Counted from the first letter of the stretch, positions 1 through 18,606 are shown. The stretch is 64,000 bases of DNA from Thamnaconus septentrionalis (GCA_009823395.1 CM020506.1:19595001-19659000); one strand, 5' to 3'. The notes: generated from the sequence alone by a model not told the origin. Made by a program: numbers and translations.

Positions 1-87
1 GCAAGCCATCAACACCACGTGTGTCAAATCCACTTTAAGGTTACTTTATCTCATTAATAATGTACACACACAAGCACGCACGCACAC

Positions 88-152
88 ACACCTGCTCCCA
101 GTATCAAATCTTCTTAATGCTAAGCTACCTGTGCTAACCAAACATATCCGGG
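88..152 (-). repeat. Dispersed repeat copy in sdhb intron 2
   Basis: This copy matches the one at 27290-27358: TCAAATCTTCTTAATGCTAA is followed by GCTACCTGTGCTAACCAAACA. It lies downstream of sdhb exon 2. The family is unidentified, and the listed strand is arbitrary. Confidence 0.6.
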
Positions 153-221
153 GCCACTGTTCTCCTACGCAGTAAACAGAACGTAGCACTGCAGCACACA
201 TCAGGTAACTGAGGCACTTAC

Positions 222-997
222 GTGTTGAGGTCGATTTCGTAGGTCTGCATGCGAGGTTTGTCTCCTGGAGTGTCTGGGTCCCATCTGTACACCTGGAACT
301 TCTTGATTCTGGCCTGTGTTGCAGGGGCCGCTGCTGTCTGAGCACATCGCACAGCCTGAAAGCACAGGCAACAAGACACTTTTAATTTGTCCATCAGAGA
401 TGCACACCTAGTAAACAAACCTTGTAACAATGAACCACCAAACTCAATGGCAGGATGTTGAATGAATAGAATGCATCAAGATCTACTGCTATGACATACG
501 ACAAGATCTAAATGTCGATCAATCATTTTGTGCTTAACGTCTGAAAGACAACAAATACAGTGAAATACAAATCACTAACGACGTTGGAAGAGATTGCAGT
601 CTAATGAACATGCAAGGGTGTGGAAATGAATCTCCATTTAAATTTTTTTGAACAAAGTACTATTTTCCTATCAACATGCACATGCAACATGACATTGGTG
701 GACGTCAACCAAGTTGAGGAACAGGAAAATAAAAATAAAACTGTTGCACAAAAGTTAAGAGTCGACGCAAGCTAAGCGAGTACCCGGAGCTAGCATGAGG
801 CTAAAAATATAGACAGAGTACACTGCTGTCTAACTGTAACACTGTCAGCATGTTGCCGTTAAAGAAACAATAGGAAAGACCGGAATGAAGAAAATTAACA
901 GTGCTTTCAAATATTTTTCGCATACCACCAATCGTGCGGGGGAGCGGAAAGCCAAAACACCACACCGACTCAAGGACGTGAAGCCGGCTACCGACAT
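222..997 (-). CDS. sdhb: Succinate dehydrogenase iron-sulfur subunit, 5' end only (exons 1-2)
   Basis: This is the 5' part of the complex II iron-sulfur subunit, which passes electrons from SDHA's FAD to ubiquinone at the inner mitochondrial membrane. Exon 1 is 997..926 (24 codons) and ends at a GTATGC donor. Exon 2 is 355..222, after a CAG acceptor and before a GTAAGT donor, leaving phase 2. Exon 1 encodes a basic, Ser/Arg-rich transit peptide beginning [12 protein letters not shown]. Exon 2 reads [20 protein letters not shown] and then [20 protein letters not shown], the diagnostic SDHB N-terminus just before the 2Fe-2S domain. The Cys clusters and the rest of the gene lie left of the window. 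The start was chosen because this is the only Met in the exon that opens a transit peptide in phase with exon 2. Confidence 0.95.
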
Positions 998-1701
998 TTT
1001 GGAGCTTCTGTGACCTGACCTCCACTCACTGCCTGCGTCCCACAATACACTCCGGCTGCCTATCAGCAGCGTATGGAACAAAAAGGGGTACAAATAAAAT
1101 AAATGTAATAAAATATAATAAATAAGTACTTGATATCGGTCGCGTTAGTGTTGTTCTCTTTTTGGGTGATTAATTTTGTCAATTCATAATGTTAGGACTT
1201 TCTTCACAATGTTAAACAATCGGACTAAACTTGTTTATAACCCTGTTTCTTAATTAGAAATAAAGGATCAAATTAGACATTAGAAAAGTGTTGAATAATG
1301 ATGATAATAGTGAGAGTTCCTAAACATTTTCTTTGTTTTTTTAATTAGATGTTTTGAGTGTGCACTTGTGAAGTATTTTTTTTCAATTGCAACTCATTAT
1401 TTTTTTTGTTTGAACTGTTTTATTTAATTCTTTGAATTTTTAATTTAAGTAAGAGTAAAGGAAATATAATGACGACATGATACTGTAATTAATTAAACAA
1501 ATATTTTTGAACAGGCAGCACTGCGGAAACCTTATCTTCATGATCCCCTTCGACGCATGCGCAAGTCAGGGCACATTTGCAGAAGCCGACAGGCCGATGG
1601 CGTGTGCGCCGCAGGTGTAGTTGAACTGAGGTCACTAAAATCCGTCATTACAATTACATTTAAACGAAGCCAAGGACCAGTAGTCCACCTTAGCAACAGA
1701 C
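998..1701. other. sdhb-mrpl20 divergent intergenic region
   Basis: The start codons of sdhb (-) and mrpl20 (+) are about 700 bp apart and face away from each other. The middle, about 1090-1500, is very AT-rich with T and A runs. The end near mrpl20 is more GC-rich and carries a probable NRF-1 site. No ORF here resembles a known protein. Any shared promoter activity is inference from the layout. Confidence 0.6.
1554..1563 (+). promoter_or_regulatory. Probable NRF-1 binding site upstream of mrpl20
   Basis: The sequence CGCATGCGCA matches the palindromic core of the NRF-1 consensus (YGCGCAYGCGCR). It sits 139 bp upstream of the mrpl20 start codon. NRF-1 is known to drive nuclear genes for mitochondrial proteins, which fits this neighbour. 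This is a motif match only. Confidence 0.55.
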
Positions 1702-2918
1702 ATGGTATTCCTGTCGTTGTCACGTTGGGTCAGAAGTCGTGGGCCCGACCGATACTGGAAAGTTCAAGAAGTTCTCAAAAATGCACGGGTAAGGACATGG
1801 CTATCACCGGGCAAACAATGATATCTTGTATTATTTAAGTTGGTGAGATTATTTTTGTTGTTGTTTTTTTTTTTTTTTTTGTCGATTTAGAGGTGACACA
1901 TGCTGCTCGATCTGGTGTGAAAGATATCTCGTCCACTGTATTCGTTAGCAACAACATCTTGGTTTACTTCACATTGTATATGTTCATCCTGCAGCATTTC
2001 AGAGGCAGAAAGAATCGCTGCTACAGTCTGGCTGTGCGAGCGGTGAGGAGAGCTTTTGTCTATGCCACCAAAGCACGAAGGCTAAAAAAGCGAAACATGA
2101 GAACGGTAAGATACAGTATTAAGTTTACTGGTGATGTTAGGGTTGGATAACACTGAGACAACGGTTTATTGCATACGAAAAAGTCAAAGTCTCTTTGAAG
2201 AGTTATTGCATAATTTGGCTACGAAGTCAGACATTTAGATACCCTATTACAAGCAAAAACAAACAGGCTAAAGAGGCCCACCTTATGTCCACCACTACCA
2301 AGCCATATACACCCTCTGACCTCAATAACTGCTGCATCAGCACCTTGTGTTTTATTTAAGTATTGTAATCAGGTCAGTGGGCTCTTCCGTGCTGTATGTC
2401 ACACGTTGTGTGTCATGGTTTTTAATTCTTTTTTTCTCATGCTTGTGGCTTTTGAACCCCTTTTCATTGTGTTTAGTGATAAATAATAGATACATTTGTG
2501 ATTAAACGAGGTTAACCATAACCAACGACCGTAATCTGTTAACAAATTAAATTGCTGTTTTCCCTTCAGCTCTGGATCACACGTATAGCAGCAGCATCAC
2601 GAGAGCATGGCATGAAGTATCCCGTCCTTATGCACAACCTCGCCAAGGTCAGTTGTGTGTAATGTGGCAGTCCTCCAAATATATATATATATATTTGTGT
2701 CTCCTTGTAACATGTTAACATATATTCTGTGTTCCTCATTACAGAGTAGTGTACAGCTCAACCGACGAGTCATCAGTGACCTGGCCATCACAGAACCTCA
2801 GTCATTCCTCTCGCTTGCTAAACTGGCACGGGCTCGGCAGCAGGAAGGTTTCCAGGCAGCGTTAGGTGACGGCAAAGAGCCCGCAGGTGTCTTCTCCCGT
2901 GTTGTCGTGCTACACTGA
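1702..2918 (+). CDS. mrpl20: Mitochondrial large ribosomal subunit protein bL20m
   Basis: MRPL20 is a structural protein of the mitochondrial 39S subunit and binds large-subunit rRNA in the matrix. Four coding exons join in phase 0: 1702..1788, 1995..2105, 2570..2647 and 2745..2918. All have GT-AG introns (GTAAGG, GTAAGA, GTCAGT donors). The product is 149 aa, the length of human MRPL20. Family landmarks are [13 protein letters not shown] in exon 1, [21 protein letters not shown] and KKRNMRT in exon 2, [10 protein letters not shown] in exon 3, and [20 protein letters not shown] at the C-terminus. The start at MVFLSLSRW agrees with the family N-terminus (MVFLTAQLW in human). An earlier Met in another frame gives an unrelated peptide and was ignored. 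Confidence 0.96.
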
Positions 2919-4250
2919 GGGACATAATGCAGTTGGGGATTTTCATTTGTGATGTTCTTTAAATGTGTTTTGAACTGGACAACTGGTCATAAAAGCCAAC
3001 CAAGACATACAATCAGTTCCTAATTGTACGGGTGCTGTATTCTTTGTTTCAGGAATTGTTTGTTAAAATGTCTTTTTTTGAACTGAAGTTGTTACCAGCC
3101 TAACCTGCCCTGTAAAAAAGTGTTGTTATTCCCTTCTTTAAAGACACTTCAGCAATAGGTTGACTCTGTGGCACAGCGATAATCCCCTGTCATAAAAAAT
3201 AAAATAAAAATGTTTTCCATCCTGATGGTTTTTTCTGAGAACAGGCAGTTTATAGGTGTGCCACACAGCAGCCTCGACCCCACTGTGTGTTCCAAATGTG
3301 TGTTGGGTGCTGTTTTACCTTTGAAGCTGTTTTGTCATTTCCACAAACAGATATATCAAACACTGTTGCGTTAAGTTATTAAGATGTTTTGTTGACCATT
3401 TTTGTTTGTTTTTGATTTTCATATGGCAAATGATTATTTCCCACATAATGACTTATGTGCAAATATAACCTACCATTCTTTGCAATTTTGTTAATAAAAT
3501 ATTTTCATCATTGTACTTTGGATGTGTGTCTAGTGAGAAAGAATATTTGGTAACATCTCTGAATTTAATTAGAATTTTGATTAAATTTAAATTTTTAGTG
3601 AAGTCATGAGGAAGCCATATGCAGAATTTCAAGGTGGAAGACAAAACCACCAATATGCACCACATTACATTATCAGAATGCAGTTAAAAAAGAAAAGGCA
3701 AAAAAAGCAAATAATGCTACAAAGGAAATTATTAAAAGAGTATTTTCTGGCAAAAAAAAAGGATGCACTAATCAGAGGAAACCACTAAAACCTAACATAT
3801 GGGACCATAACATATCTTTCCCACTGTATACAAGGCCTACATTTTAGTCTAACGTAATTTGATGTGAAGATAATTCAACAAAAAACTATTCACAGACCTG
3901 GGAGCTAAAGCACTGAGTCTTGATTCGGTTACAAAATCGACACAGACTGATGCAATGACAAGTCATATCTGCCCTCCACTAAGTATGTTTTGTAACCCTC
4001 TACGGTTGCCGTAGACGTGCTGGGAGGGACTTGTGAATGACCTCTAGAAGACGTGACTAGATCAGCCAATGGGGATCAGAAGTATATACGAGCCGCCAAT
4101 CGTCACGACGGTTATTCAGACTCTCCTGTCGCGCAGGCGCAATTGAGTGCGGCAAGACACGCGTGGGGAGCCACTGACAAACCTGTGCAGTAGCCGCGTC
4201 TCGCACCGCGACACCTCCAGCTAATTGCCCCTGTGTGAAATCCTATCGAA
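2919..4250. other. mrpl20 3' UTR and atad3 promoter region
   Basis: Two AATAAA-type signals follow mrpl20: one at 3198-3203 inside an A-rich stretch, another near 3493. The middle is AT-rich with no recognisable gene. From about 4010 the sequence turns CpG-rich, consistent with the atad3 promoter and 5' UTR. Confidence 0.6.
4130..4141 (+). promoter_or_regulatory. NRF-1-like site in the atad3 5' flank
   Basis: CGCGCAGGCGCA differs from the NRF-1 consensus YGCGCAYGCGCR at one position. It lies about 110 bp upstream of the atad3 ATG in a CpG-rich stretch. ATAD3 is a nuclear-encoded mitochondrial protein, so NRF-1 control is plausible but unproven. Confidence 0.45.
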
Positions 4251-10136
<5,886 letters not shown>

Positions 10137-11040
10137 GCTGTACATATGTAAATTTCTCTAGAAAATGCTCTAGATAGTACAAATATAACTAATTAGTCTG
10201 TGGAATGTCTGTAATGGAAGGTAATCCTGTGGGTTGGATAAGATAACCAATTAACGTCTGAAAACTTGAACCATGTCTGAGACTCATTCTAATGTGTAAC
10301 AATCAAGGAGAGTACTGTACTCTGCAGTTGACTGTGTGTACAACTGAGTGTCTGCTGAAACAATTAAATGATCTCTTTTCTATGTACAGAAAGCATTTGT
10401 TCCTTCACTTTGTGTTAAAATATAAAACGGGGACTAGATTGAAGTGCACTTGAGGTTTCATAAAACATTTAGGTCATGTCTCACAAGCTCCCCATTTTGA
10501 ACCATCAGTAGCAAGGCACATAATCAAACGCTAACGTGAAAGAAGGAAGGGTACAATATATATATTTTTAAAAAGCTCTAGATGGAGTTTTAATAACTTT
10601 TAAAGCATTAAAAAGCCACTGCACTGCTGTGTTGCCAAGTAATAACCCCATTTTTTCTTTTTTTTAATAACAAAAATATATCATCAGGTTGTGCTTCAGT
10701 CGGCTCTTCCTCTGGGGTCCCAAAAGTCCATTAACAGAGTAGCACCTTGACCAGGCAGCAGTTGTGGACTTGACATTGTTCATTTTTCAGCTTCACTCAA
10801 CATAAACTGCTCCTGTCACATTGTATTGTCGTTAAATCCAGAACTGCACTTGTGTTTCTTCAGTCAAATAAATGTCACAGCACATATTTGTTGTTGCTTA
10901 AGGGTCACACTTGAGCATCTGAAACATATGGCAAGACATAATACAAGTCATTAGTGATTGCAATATAATACTGTAACAGATTACTATTATGATTTTATGT
11001 TTAAAATAAATATTATTACAGTTTGCAGCAAAACAAATAA
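10137..11040. other. Convergent 3' region between atad3 and the THAP gene
   Basis: The atad3 (+) and THAP (-) genes end toward each other about 900 bp apart. The interval is AT-rich and should hold both 3' UTRs. No additional gene was seen. Confidence 0.6.
10363..10368 (+). terminator. Probable atad3 polyadenylation signal (ATTAAA)
   Basis: ATTAAA lies 227 nt after the atad3 stop codon and is followed by a T-rich stretch. It is the common variant of AATAAA and the first good candidate downstream. Confidence 0.5.
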
Positions 11041-13143
11041 TTACACAAGCAGTAAAAGCAACAAAGCTGAACAGTTGAACCAACCAGAGAAGATGTCAAT
11101 GTATGACTGCAGATTTGGCGGTAGATTATTCTTGGATTTTAATTCTGTTATCATGAACATCACCGTCTTCTTCAGCCGCCTTTCCCGGTCCTTGGAATTT
11201 CTTAATTCCCGCTGCAGTTCCTCTATTCTCTCCTGGGCTTCAGCCAACTTTTTCTTTGCTTGAACTGGATCCAGAGCGTACTGGTGATCCTGAAAAAAAA
11301 ACTTTTTAATACACCGCAGGCTGTAAAATGTGGTAAAACTCACTCACAAAACATGACTTCTCTCACTGGAGGTAGATCTTTAATGTCTTTGGGGATGGGA
11401 ATGACAGGTGGTGGGAGTGGAGGTGGTGGCGGTGGAGCAGGCGGTGTAGCAGCTTTCTGTGATGTTTTTGTTGTCCTGGGTTTGGGCACCTGCAGTAAAA
11501 GCGTCATTTTTTTTTTGGCTTTACAATTTACCCCCGCAAAAACGTCCCAGTATGATAGAAGCAAACCGTAACGTACACTCGCACAGGGGTGGGACATCTG
11601 GAAAATACAAACACAGATGGGACCACTCTCTCCCTCAGACGAGTGGTCTGTCCTGTCAGGTCAAAGTCTTCCGTTTTGAAGTGACGGCTGCAGATGACTG
11701 AGCGATCGTTGGGCTTAAAGTGGCGTCTCCTCAGTGCCACTGTCCATAGTCTCCGGAGCACTTTATCTTTTGGGAATCTAAACACAAAAACATTGGGGAC
11801 AAAAACGTGCTGAAGAAGCTGAATTGAGACTGTTAGCTGTGAGCTGAAAGCTGGTGTCCAGTCTGGATAATAACCTGATCAGTGTGTTCCCCATCTTACA
11901 CAGGTTTAAACAGTCAGTCTTTTTATTGCCACATGATTGATTTGCTCAGAGAATTAAAAGACTTGGCTGCTTTGCTTGCTCCACACTTCAGAGAGCATGT
12001 GCTAAAACACGCTCAACGAGAAATCAGCCCTTTGTGATGTCACAACAGTGATACTTCACTGATAGCTCTCCCAGCCTAGTGACTACACTCTCTTCCACCA
12101 CCTTCTTTTGCACCAACTAAAACATGTGAAGGGTCCAATGAAGCAATTTTATCATAAGCAAAAACTGGACATAGCTGACGGAGGCTGTAAAGAGAGGAGG
12201 GTTAAATATGTTGCAGAGTTTTGAGACAGTTAGTATTGCAATGCATAGAAAATAAAGATCTGACCACTGGTAGAATGTAGGGCATTTAACAAATATACAT
12301 TATACACAAATAAATTACAAAACATATATGAAGTCAAAAGAATGTCTCCTGTATCTCCAAGATGTTTTAAACCCTTAACTGCATGAAATTAGTTTCTCAT
12401 AGATTGCAGAGAATAATCATGTTGTTTACAAAAACAAAACAACTTAGGTTTGATGTGACCACATAAGTTCATGTTTTAAACCCTTCCATCTCGACTGTAT
12501 GTACTTGCAAGTAGATAAAGGCGTTCACTGGGTTTGATTTCAGAACAGCTGCAATAACAAATAGACTGAGAGTGACAACACGAGTATAAACATTCTCATT
12601 TCAGGTGTCAAGCAATAATATGGTTTGGTTTTGTTACGCTATTACGTCGTTACTTTACATACCATTACCGCTGGTGTTAAGACAGGGAGGAGACCACGGG
12701 TGGCGAGGCCGTGCCCTCAATATTTGAACGCCGACACCATGTCACTTTCAGTTATTAGTCTGTTGCTCTGTAGTTTCCCTCTCGCAGCTGGGAGTTCAGT
12801 GTTTGTAGCGCCAGCTAAAAGACGTCCGCTAGCGTTAGCTTTCAAAACAGTTGGCAGATATTGAATTAAAGTGGCGTGTTTGTCCTGCGACAGTTCAACT
12901 GCACTGCAGATATTTTTAAAAAGTAAAAAAGGGTCACACTGGTCAAGGAATAGCTGCAAATCAAGAGGAGAAATTCTCCATATTTGTTCGACCTGTGTAA
13001 TGCAGTCTGTACGAAAATAAGTCAAATCGCTTAGCAAAATGGGGAAACAAACAAAAGAAGTACCTGTGAAACGTTATCCCCTTTTCCTTGGTTTTAGCAT
13101 TCCTCTGATGTGAACATCCAACAGCAGAACAAAAGTCTGGCAT
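11041..13143 (-). CDS. THAP-domain zinc finger protein
   Basis: THAP proteins bind DNA through an N-terminal C2CH zinc finger; many contact the co-regulator HCF-1. Four exons: 13143..13064, 11777..11585, 11489..11367 and 11289..11041, giving 214 aa. The THAP domain starts at Met1 (MPDFCSAVGC) with Cys5, Cys10, Cys56 and His59 (VICSRHF), Trp38 and the closing VPSVF at 80-84. Then come a Pro-rich linker (PAPPPPPPLPPP), an HCF-1-binding-type motif DHQY at the start of exon 4, and a coiled coil. Length and layout resemble THAP1. FDLTGQT recalls THAP2, and the coiled-coil end (DRERRLKK, ITELK) recalls THAP6, so no orthologue is named. The exon 2 donor (CCT|GTGCGA) is weak and chosen by phase. The exon 3 donor CCA|GTGAGA keeps DHQY in frame. 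An in-frame upstream Met exists, but the THAP fold normally begins at the initiator. Confidence 0.85.
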
Positions 13144-14996
13144 GACTGCTTTACTTTTATTTGAAAGAAAACCCCGCTGCAAAATGGCGACTGCCGAAGC
13201 GCATCGCTTAGCATCGGAAACGAGCTGCAACACACTGTGACGTACTTCCGCCATAAAAGAAATGTACTCCCATTATATTCCTCCGTGTGAGGGAATGAAA
13301 GCAAGTGATGGATCCTGTATGGGAAGAGAGAAGAGGCAGAATCAGATGATAGAAATGTGTAGTAATTGTCTGAGTTAAAGAGAAAGAAAACTTCAAAAAG
13401 AAAATATTTTCTGAAGTTGTCATTAAGTGTGCACTTCATTGTTTTTTTTAGGCAACATGATGCTGGACTAACTGTTGGGCTTATCGGGGAAAGAAAAATG
13501 AAAAAACAAACAAACAAACACGCAAAAAAAAAACATACAACCTATTGACCAATTCCATTATCCTGTTTCTACTCAAGATTACCAGTGATCTCGTTTACAT
13601 TATTCATAATTTATTTAGAAAATAAATACATTTTGAAGTCTCCTAAAGTTCTATTCCACTGTTCTTGTAGCGTTCTGGCAAATGAAACATTGGAGAAAGA
13701 CAGCCCAGGGTAATATGGCGTCTAAGTTGACGTGCCCTCCACCAGAACACCAGACTGCAGAGGTACCCAAGGGAACAGATTTTTTTTAATTTATTTATCT
13801 AAAATCTTAAATGTTGTGAAGTTGTTTATTAGCATGAAACAAAAACAGTAAGTCCAAGCCAAGATATGGAAATATTCCACTCTTTTATTTTGTAAAATGT
13901 TAGGAGATATGAATGTATCCCTCACATGTTCATTTGGAACTTCTCTTGCAGCCATTCAAAAGTACACAACTTAAATATAGACTGGTTTATTTACTAGATA
14001 CTTGGAAATATAGTAATTATTTGTCAATGACACAGCCGTCTTTCGGGGCAAGCAAAGGACACAAAATGTCAAAACTTACTAAAATTGCCCTCTGTTTTTA
14101 CGCCTGTCACAAAATATTTTAAAATCACACTTTTTTGTTAGAATAGTATTTTTTAAGTTGTTTGGAAAAACAAAGTCCAGCCACTGCCAACTTCTTTCAC
14201 TTAACTATGCACACTCAATCACAATGCAAATAAAGAGGCAATGGCATGTTTCTCTTCTCATCTCATCTCATATATTTTACAGAAAAATCAGGCACTCTGA
14301 GCTGAGCTCGCAGTTTGAAATAATTACATTGCTTCATATATTTTACAATAAGGAAAGTCATTGCCCTGAAAAAAGCACATCATATCTTACATATGATTCA
14401 ATATATTACATCAGCAACAATTTGGAAATTATAGGCTTGCTCATTTATCTACTACCCATTCATTTTAACTTAAAAAACAACAATACTTGTTGCACAAAAC
14501 ACAAAATAATGTCAATACTCATCTACAATTACAGTCTGGGTAGAAAAAAAAAAAGACATCCTTAAATGAACCATTGCAATTAAAAAAAAGAAAAAGAAAA
14601 GAAACCTGCCATAATGAACTTAACATGAATCTACAGATTAAAAAAAAAAAAAAAAAAAGGAGGTCTTGGTTTAGGGCCCAAGGTGTTATGGCTCCTCACG
14701 ATTGAGTGTATTCACTGCGGTGGGGTGGACAAGAACCTCAGGCTGACACTGAGCCAGAGTTATAAAGGCAGCACGGGAGCAGCGGGTCCATCCTCCTCGC
14801 AGATACAACAGACTCCACTAACATGTTCAACAGCAGTCACGGCTGCAACAGGTCCTGACCTCAAGCCGTTTAGGAGTGTGATTGACTGTGCAAAGTGTGT
14901 CGCATTTAATGACTGAGAATATGAACATGAGTGGGTGTGTATGTGTTTGATTGCTTGTAATTTGGGTCTATTTTTATTGCAAAATCCTATTCTGTG
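13144..14996. other. THAP 5' flank and ssu72 3' flank
   Basis: This 1.85-kb stretch is AT-rich, with A runs near 13520, 14580 and 14640. Part of it is expected to be ssu72 3' UTR; AATAAA complements occur at 14973-14978, only about 20 nt past the stop, and near 13885. No further coding gene was recognised. A longest ORF of 135 codons at 14158-14565 has simple, AT-driven composition. Confidence 0.5.
13181..13189 (+). promoter_or_regulatory. YY1-like motif at the THAP gene start
   Basis: AAAATGGCG, the YY1 core, lies 38 bp upstream of the THAP start codon. YY1 motifs commonly sit close to transcription starts of TATA-less vertebrate promoters. Motif evidence only. Confidence 0.4.
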
Positions 14997-17900
14997 TCAG
15001 TAGAAACAGACGGTGTGAAGGAAAGTCTTGCCGCTCTTCTCCTCAAACTCTTGCAATAGCTCCTCAATTTCATTCTCCATGTCGTCCGTATGCGTGATCT
15101 GCAGATAGGGAGGTGGAGAATCATTTAACAGAGTCCGTGTCAGACAGCAGCAGTTAGGATTAGATTACCACAGCATCCCATAAGAAAAAACAACAACTGA
15201 TGGTTAATTCTATTGGCTCAGAGGGATTTTGTTAATCAAGAAGAGATTTGCTTATTAAAACAATTATTTGTTGCAGTTTTACACTACTATACATGTACCA
15301 AATAACAAAACAGTCATGGCACTTTGGTAGGAGACACTCACACATTGACAGAGCTCACAGATGAGAAAGGCGCCCAGAGTGGCTTCCTCATGGTTGTCCT
15401 GAATATCCACATTGATGACATGGACTGGCTGGTGGCTCTCCTCCTCTCTAGAATTCAGATCTAAGGACAAACAAGGAAATATAAAGAAGAAAAGGGCAAA
15501 AGCTCAGACAACTGTGATGCGGAAATGTGAGATGAAAACATTGAACAGCTTCCTCACGAGGCCTCACCCTCCAGCACTTGGTCGTAGACTCTCTCTTCAC
15601 AGGTGATGACGAGGTCAAATCTGTCCTTGCAGTTCTGAAAGCGCTCAGGTTTTGATTTAATTCGCTTATTGCGGTCCAGCATGTGCAGGATGCCATTCTG
15701 TGTGTATCTGAAGGGGGCTAAGGTCAAGGAACACATTGGCAGAGACTTCAAAGTAATACCAGACACTCGCCTCGACCTAAAGAAAGAATTTCAACTAGTA
15801 CAGCAAAATAAGAGTGCAGCAACACCCAACAACCACGAGTCACGTTCAGACGTCATATTGCAGGAGAGTTGCCTCGCTGGCATTTTGGAGGGGGGGGGGG
15901 GGGAGACATGCTTGCCCATGGCCAATCAAGTCTTAGAGAACGACCTACAGCACCATCTAGTGGCGTCTAGTGTTAACTGACGGTTTGTCAAATTCACGCC
16001 AGCGCGACATTTCACAACAAAGCTTCGAGATTGTGCAATCCGTCACGCAGAAATTCTCAAAAGCTGACCTCTTTTTCGATTAACAATACATCAGCGTGAA
16101 AACGCCTGTGTATTCATAAACAGTATTCTAGTGATTTGTCATTATAAACACTGAAAATCTCAGGGATATAACTTTACAGTCAACACACCCTGTACTCACT
16201 ACAATGGGGATAATTACAACAGATTAGCGTTGGCATAAAGGCCAGTAGTGTGAAATCTGGGGTTGGGCAAAAATTAAAGAGTTCAGTTGGGAAAAAAGGT
16301 TTTTTTGCAAATAAATATTTTTGAATAATGCATTTTAATTAGTTTAAAAGACAATTGATGGAGCAAATAAATTACTTTGCACCCTTAATTCAAGGAAATC
16401 ACTGGCTATACAAGCAAGCCATCGTGTAAAGTGCATCTCTCAGGCTTAAAAAAAAAAAAGATTTACAATGAAAACTCAGTCACAAGTTATAGACAAAAAC
16501 TGAAAATAACCTGCAAAAACTCAAGTTGTAAAAAAAAAAAAAAAAAGGGGTTCAGGGGAAATTTTACCAAGGTGAGGGAAGGTCTTCACTGCTTATATTA
16601 ATGAAACCTTCATGCACCACTAACTTTGGATATACCAATATCTTGCATTTAAGTATGTACACTTGGTGCGCATTGACAGCAACATCAGCCACTACTAAAA
16701 TATAGCGTCTTTTTGAACAGTCCTATGATACTGATCAGACAACAAAAAAAAAAAAAAGGAAAAAGAAGAAATCTACAATTGTAGTCTTTCTGATTTGGTT
16801 GGGATTTTTAAGTGGACTATAGGCTACTCTTTTTAAACATTTTTTTGGTCAAGTACACTGGGATATGTGCTGTGTACTTTTAAAGTACTGGCATAAAATT
16901 AATACTCTTCAGTATACAAGAATAACAGTAGTATTTTGTATTCAGTATTTATTAATAATGCACCAGCAATGTGGTTGGCAAAACTAAATTAAAAGGAAAT
17001 AACATTCAGGCAGTAAGAATACCAGCAATAAAATAATATTCTGTCCAATTTGGAGTTGTCACTTCTAGTCATAAAAACTTTTCTCCCCTTCATTTAAGAC
17101 CTATGAGGAAAACAATTACACTGGACTATGCACAAACAATGTGATTATACCTTCACCAAATAGTACTTACCATTTTACAACTGTTGTACCGCAAGGTGCT
17201 ATCAACCCCATGTGTTTGATAAAGCGTGTGTGTGTGTGTGTATAAACCCTGGACGTGCGTGAGACACCTGTTGACAGTCTTTGCTGCTGGATTCACATGC
17301 CTTCAAGCCCTCAGGATCTCCAACCAAAGCACATTTCTAAACAATACGCAATGCTGTGAACCATGTGTGCTTATCTGATCTCCAAGTGTACCGTGTGCAG
17401 GTATGTGTGCAAAGAGATGGGTGTGAAGGGGGATACAGTTCCTTGTCCTTGCGGACCAAGTCATTGTACATCTGTACATATGTTGTTTTGAAGTCGTACA
17501 CATTTGGCTTATCCGGGGCAGGACCAGGGAGCTTGACGTGGGACCCAGTCCCAAATGACCGAACGTCAAAACCACGTTTGCTGCAGAGAGAAAAAAAAAA
17601 AGGCAAAACAAAACAACACAGGAGTCAATTTCATGTCAGTAACAGACAATTAAAAATATGAGCATTGAAGAGGTACAAGCAGACTGCAAGTCTTTTACAT
17701 TCACAAGAACAACAAACTCTCTGAGGTCAGCTTTTCGACGCATTGGAAGGATAATGTCAGACTTTGTGTGAAATAAAAGCCCAACTTCAAAAGATAAATA
17801 AGAGGAATGTTACGTTTCTAAAATTCAAGATGAGCATGCCAGACAAACTTAGTCCAAGCTGAACCACTGACTAAAATAGTAGTGACGCACTTTCAACTAT

Positions 17901-18419
17901 ATGATCTCTGCAGGGGAAAAATCTGAACTACCGCCACAGCAAGGCCAAATCTCCAACACCACATTACCACATGTAATATCTAAACTCCGGCGCCAAGGGG
18001 CGCTCTTGAGAACATGTGGTGGGGAGGGGAAGGTAAGGAGGAAGAAGTTAAAGAAAATAAACCAGTAAATCAAAAACAAGATTTCCAAGAAAAAAAGGGC
18101 TCTCCGACTGTTGAGGTCGAAAGAAACGAATCCTGAAACCCAGTTTAAAAGCGGCATTGTAACAAAAAGTCGGCACTGTAGTCTCGGTGTGGGAGCGACT
18201 CCATTGTTCCCTACGTCAAGGCCCGACAAGATTGTCGGCTACCGTCCCGGCGAGGCTCGTAATCGCCTTAGTAAACGACGGAATGGTGGTCATTTCGTGG
18301 CCGTTCGAAGTTCTCCTCTTGGCGATGGGCCTTCTTTACCTGAGGATATTGTGCGCTTCCATACTGCGGTTCTGGTTGCTCGAGCACACAACCGCTACAC
18401 GTAGCGGATGGCTCGGCAT
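14997..18419 (-). CDS. ssu72: SSU72 RNA polymerase II CTD phosphatase
   Basis: SSU72 is a nuclear phosphatase that removes Ser5 (and Ser7) phosphates from the RNA polymerase II C-terminal domain. It works with the cleavage and polyadenylation machinery. Five exons: 18419..18340, 17580..17437, 15707..15568, 15460..15342 and 15098..14997. Phases close exactly to 194 aa, the length of human SSU72. The active-site loop VCSSNQNRS gives the Cys12-x5-Arg18 signature near the N-terminus. Other landmarks are VKLPGPAPDKPNVYDFKTTY, NGILHMLDRNKRIK, VDIQDNHEEATLGAFLICEL (with the expected general-acid Asp) and the terminal FLHTVCFY. Intron 2 is about 1.7 kb and the others are 0.1-0.8 kb. The start MPSHPLRVAVV matches the family N-terminus (MPSSPLRVAVV). 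Confidence 0.97.
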
Positions 18420-18597
18420 TGCGACTCCAGATGACACTTTAAGGCAGACGGCGCTAGAAACGAATTAATATAGTATTTTTTTTTGAAACCTGTGAGAAAA
18501 AAGAGGCAGGTTAGAATCGCAATTTCCGCTGAGTAAGAGAAACAGAGACGCTAAACACGGGGGAAATACGTTCGTCTTCTTCTCAAGCAAGGAAGTT

Positions 18598-18606
18598 AAA
18601 ATGGCG
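18598..18606 (+). promoter_or_regulatory. YY1-like motif upstream of ssu72
   Basis: AAAATGGCG lies about 180 bp upstream of the ssu72 start codon in otherwise unremarkable promoter-proximal sequence. It is the same 9-mer as in front of the THAP gene. Confidence 0.4.

Noticed and set aside
11347..11366. Exon 3 of the THAP gene extended to VREVMFC, resembling the VFCDHNY junction of THAP1
   Set aside because: The only donors there are in phases that break the next exon; the CCA|GTGAGA donor is consensus and keeps frame.
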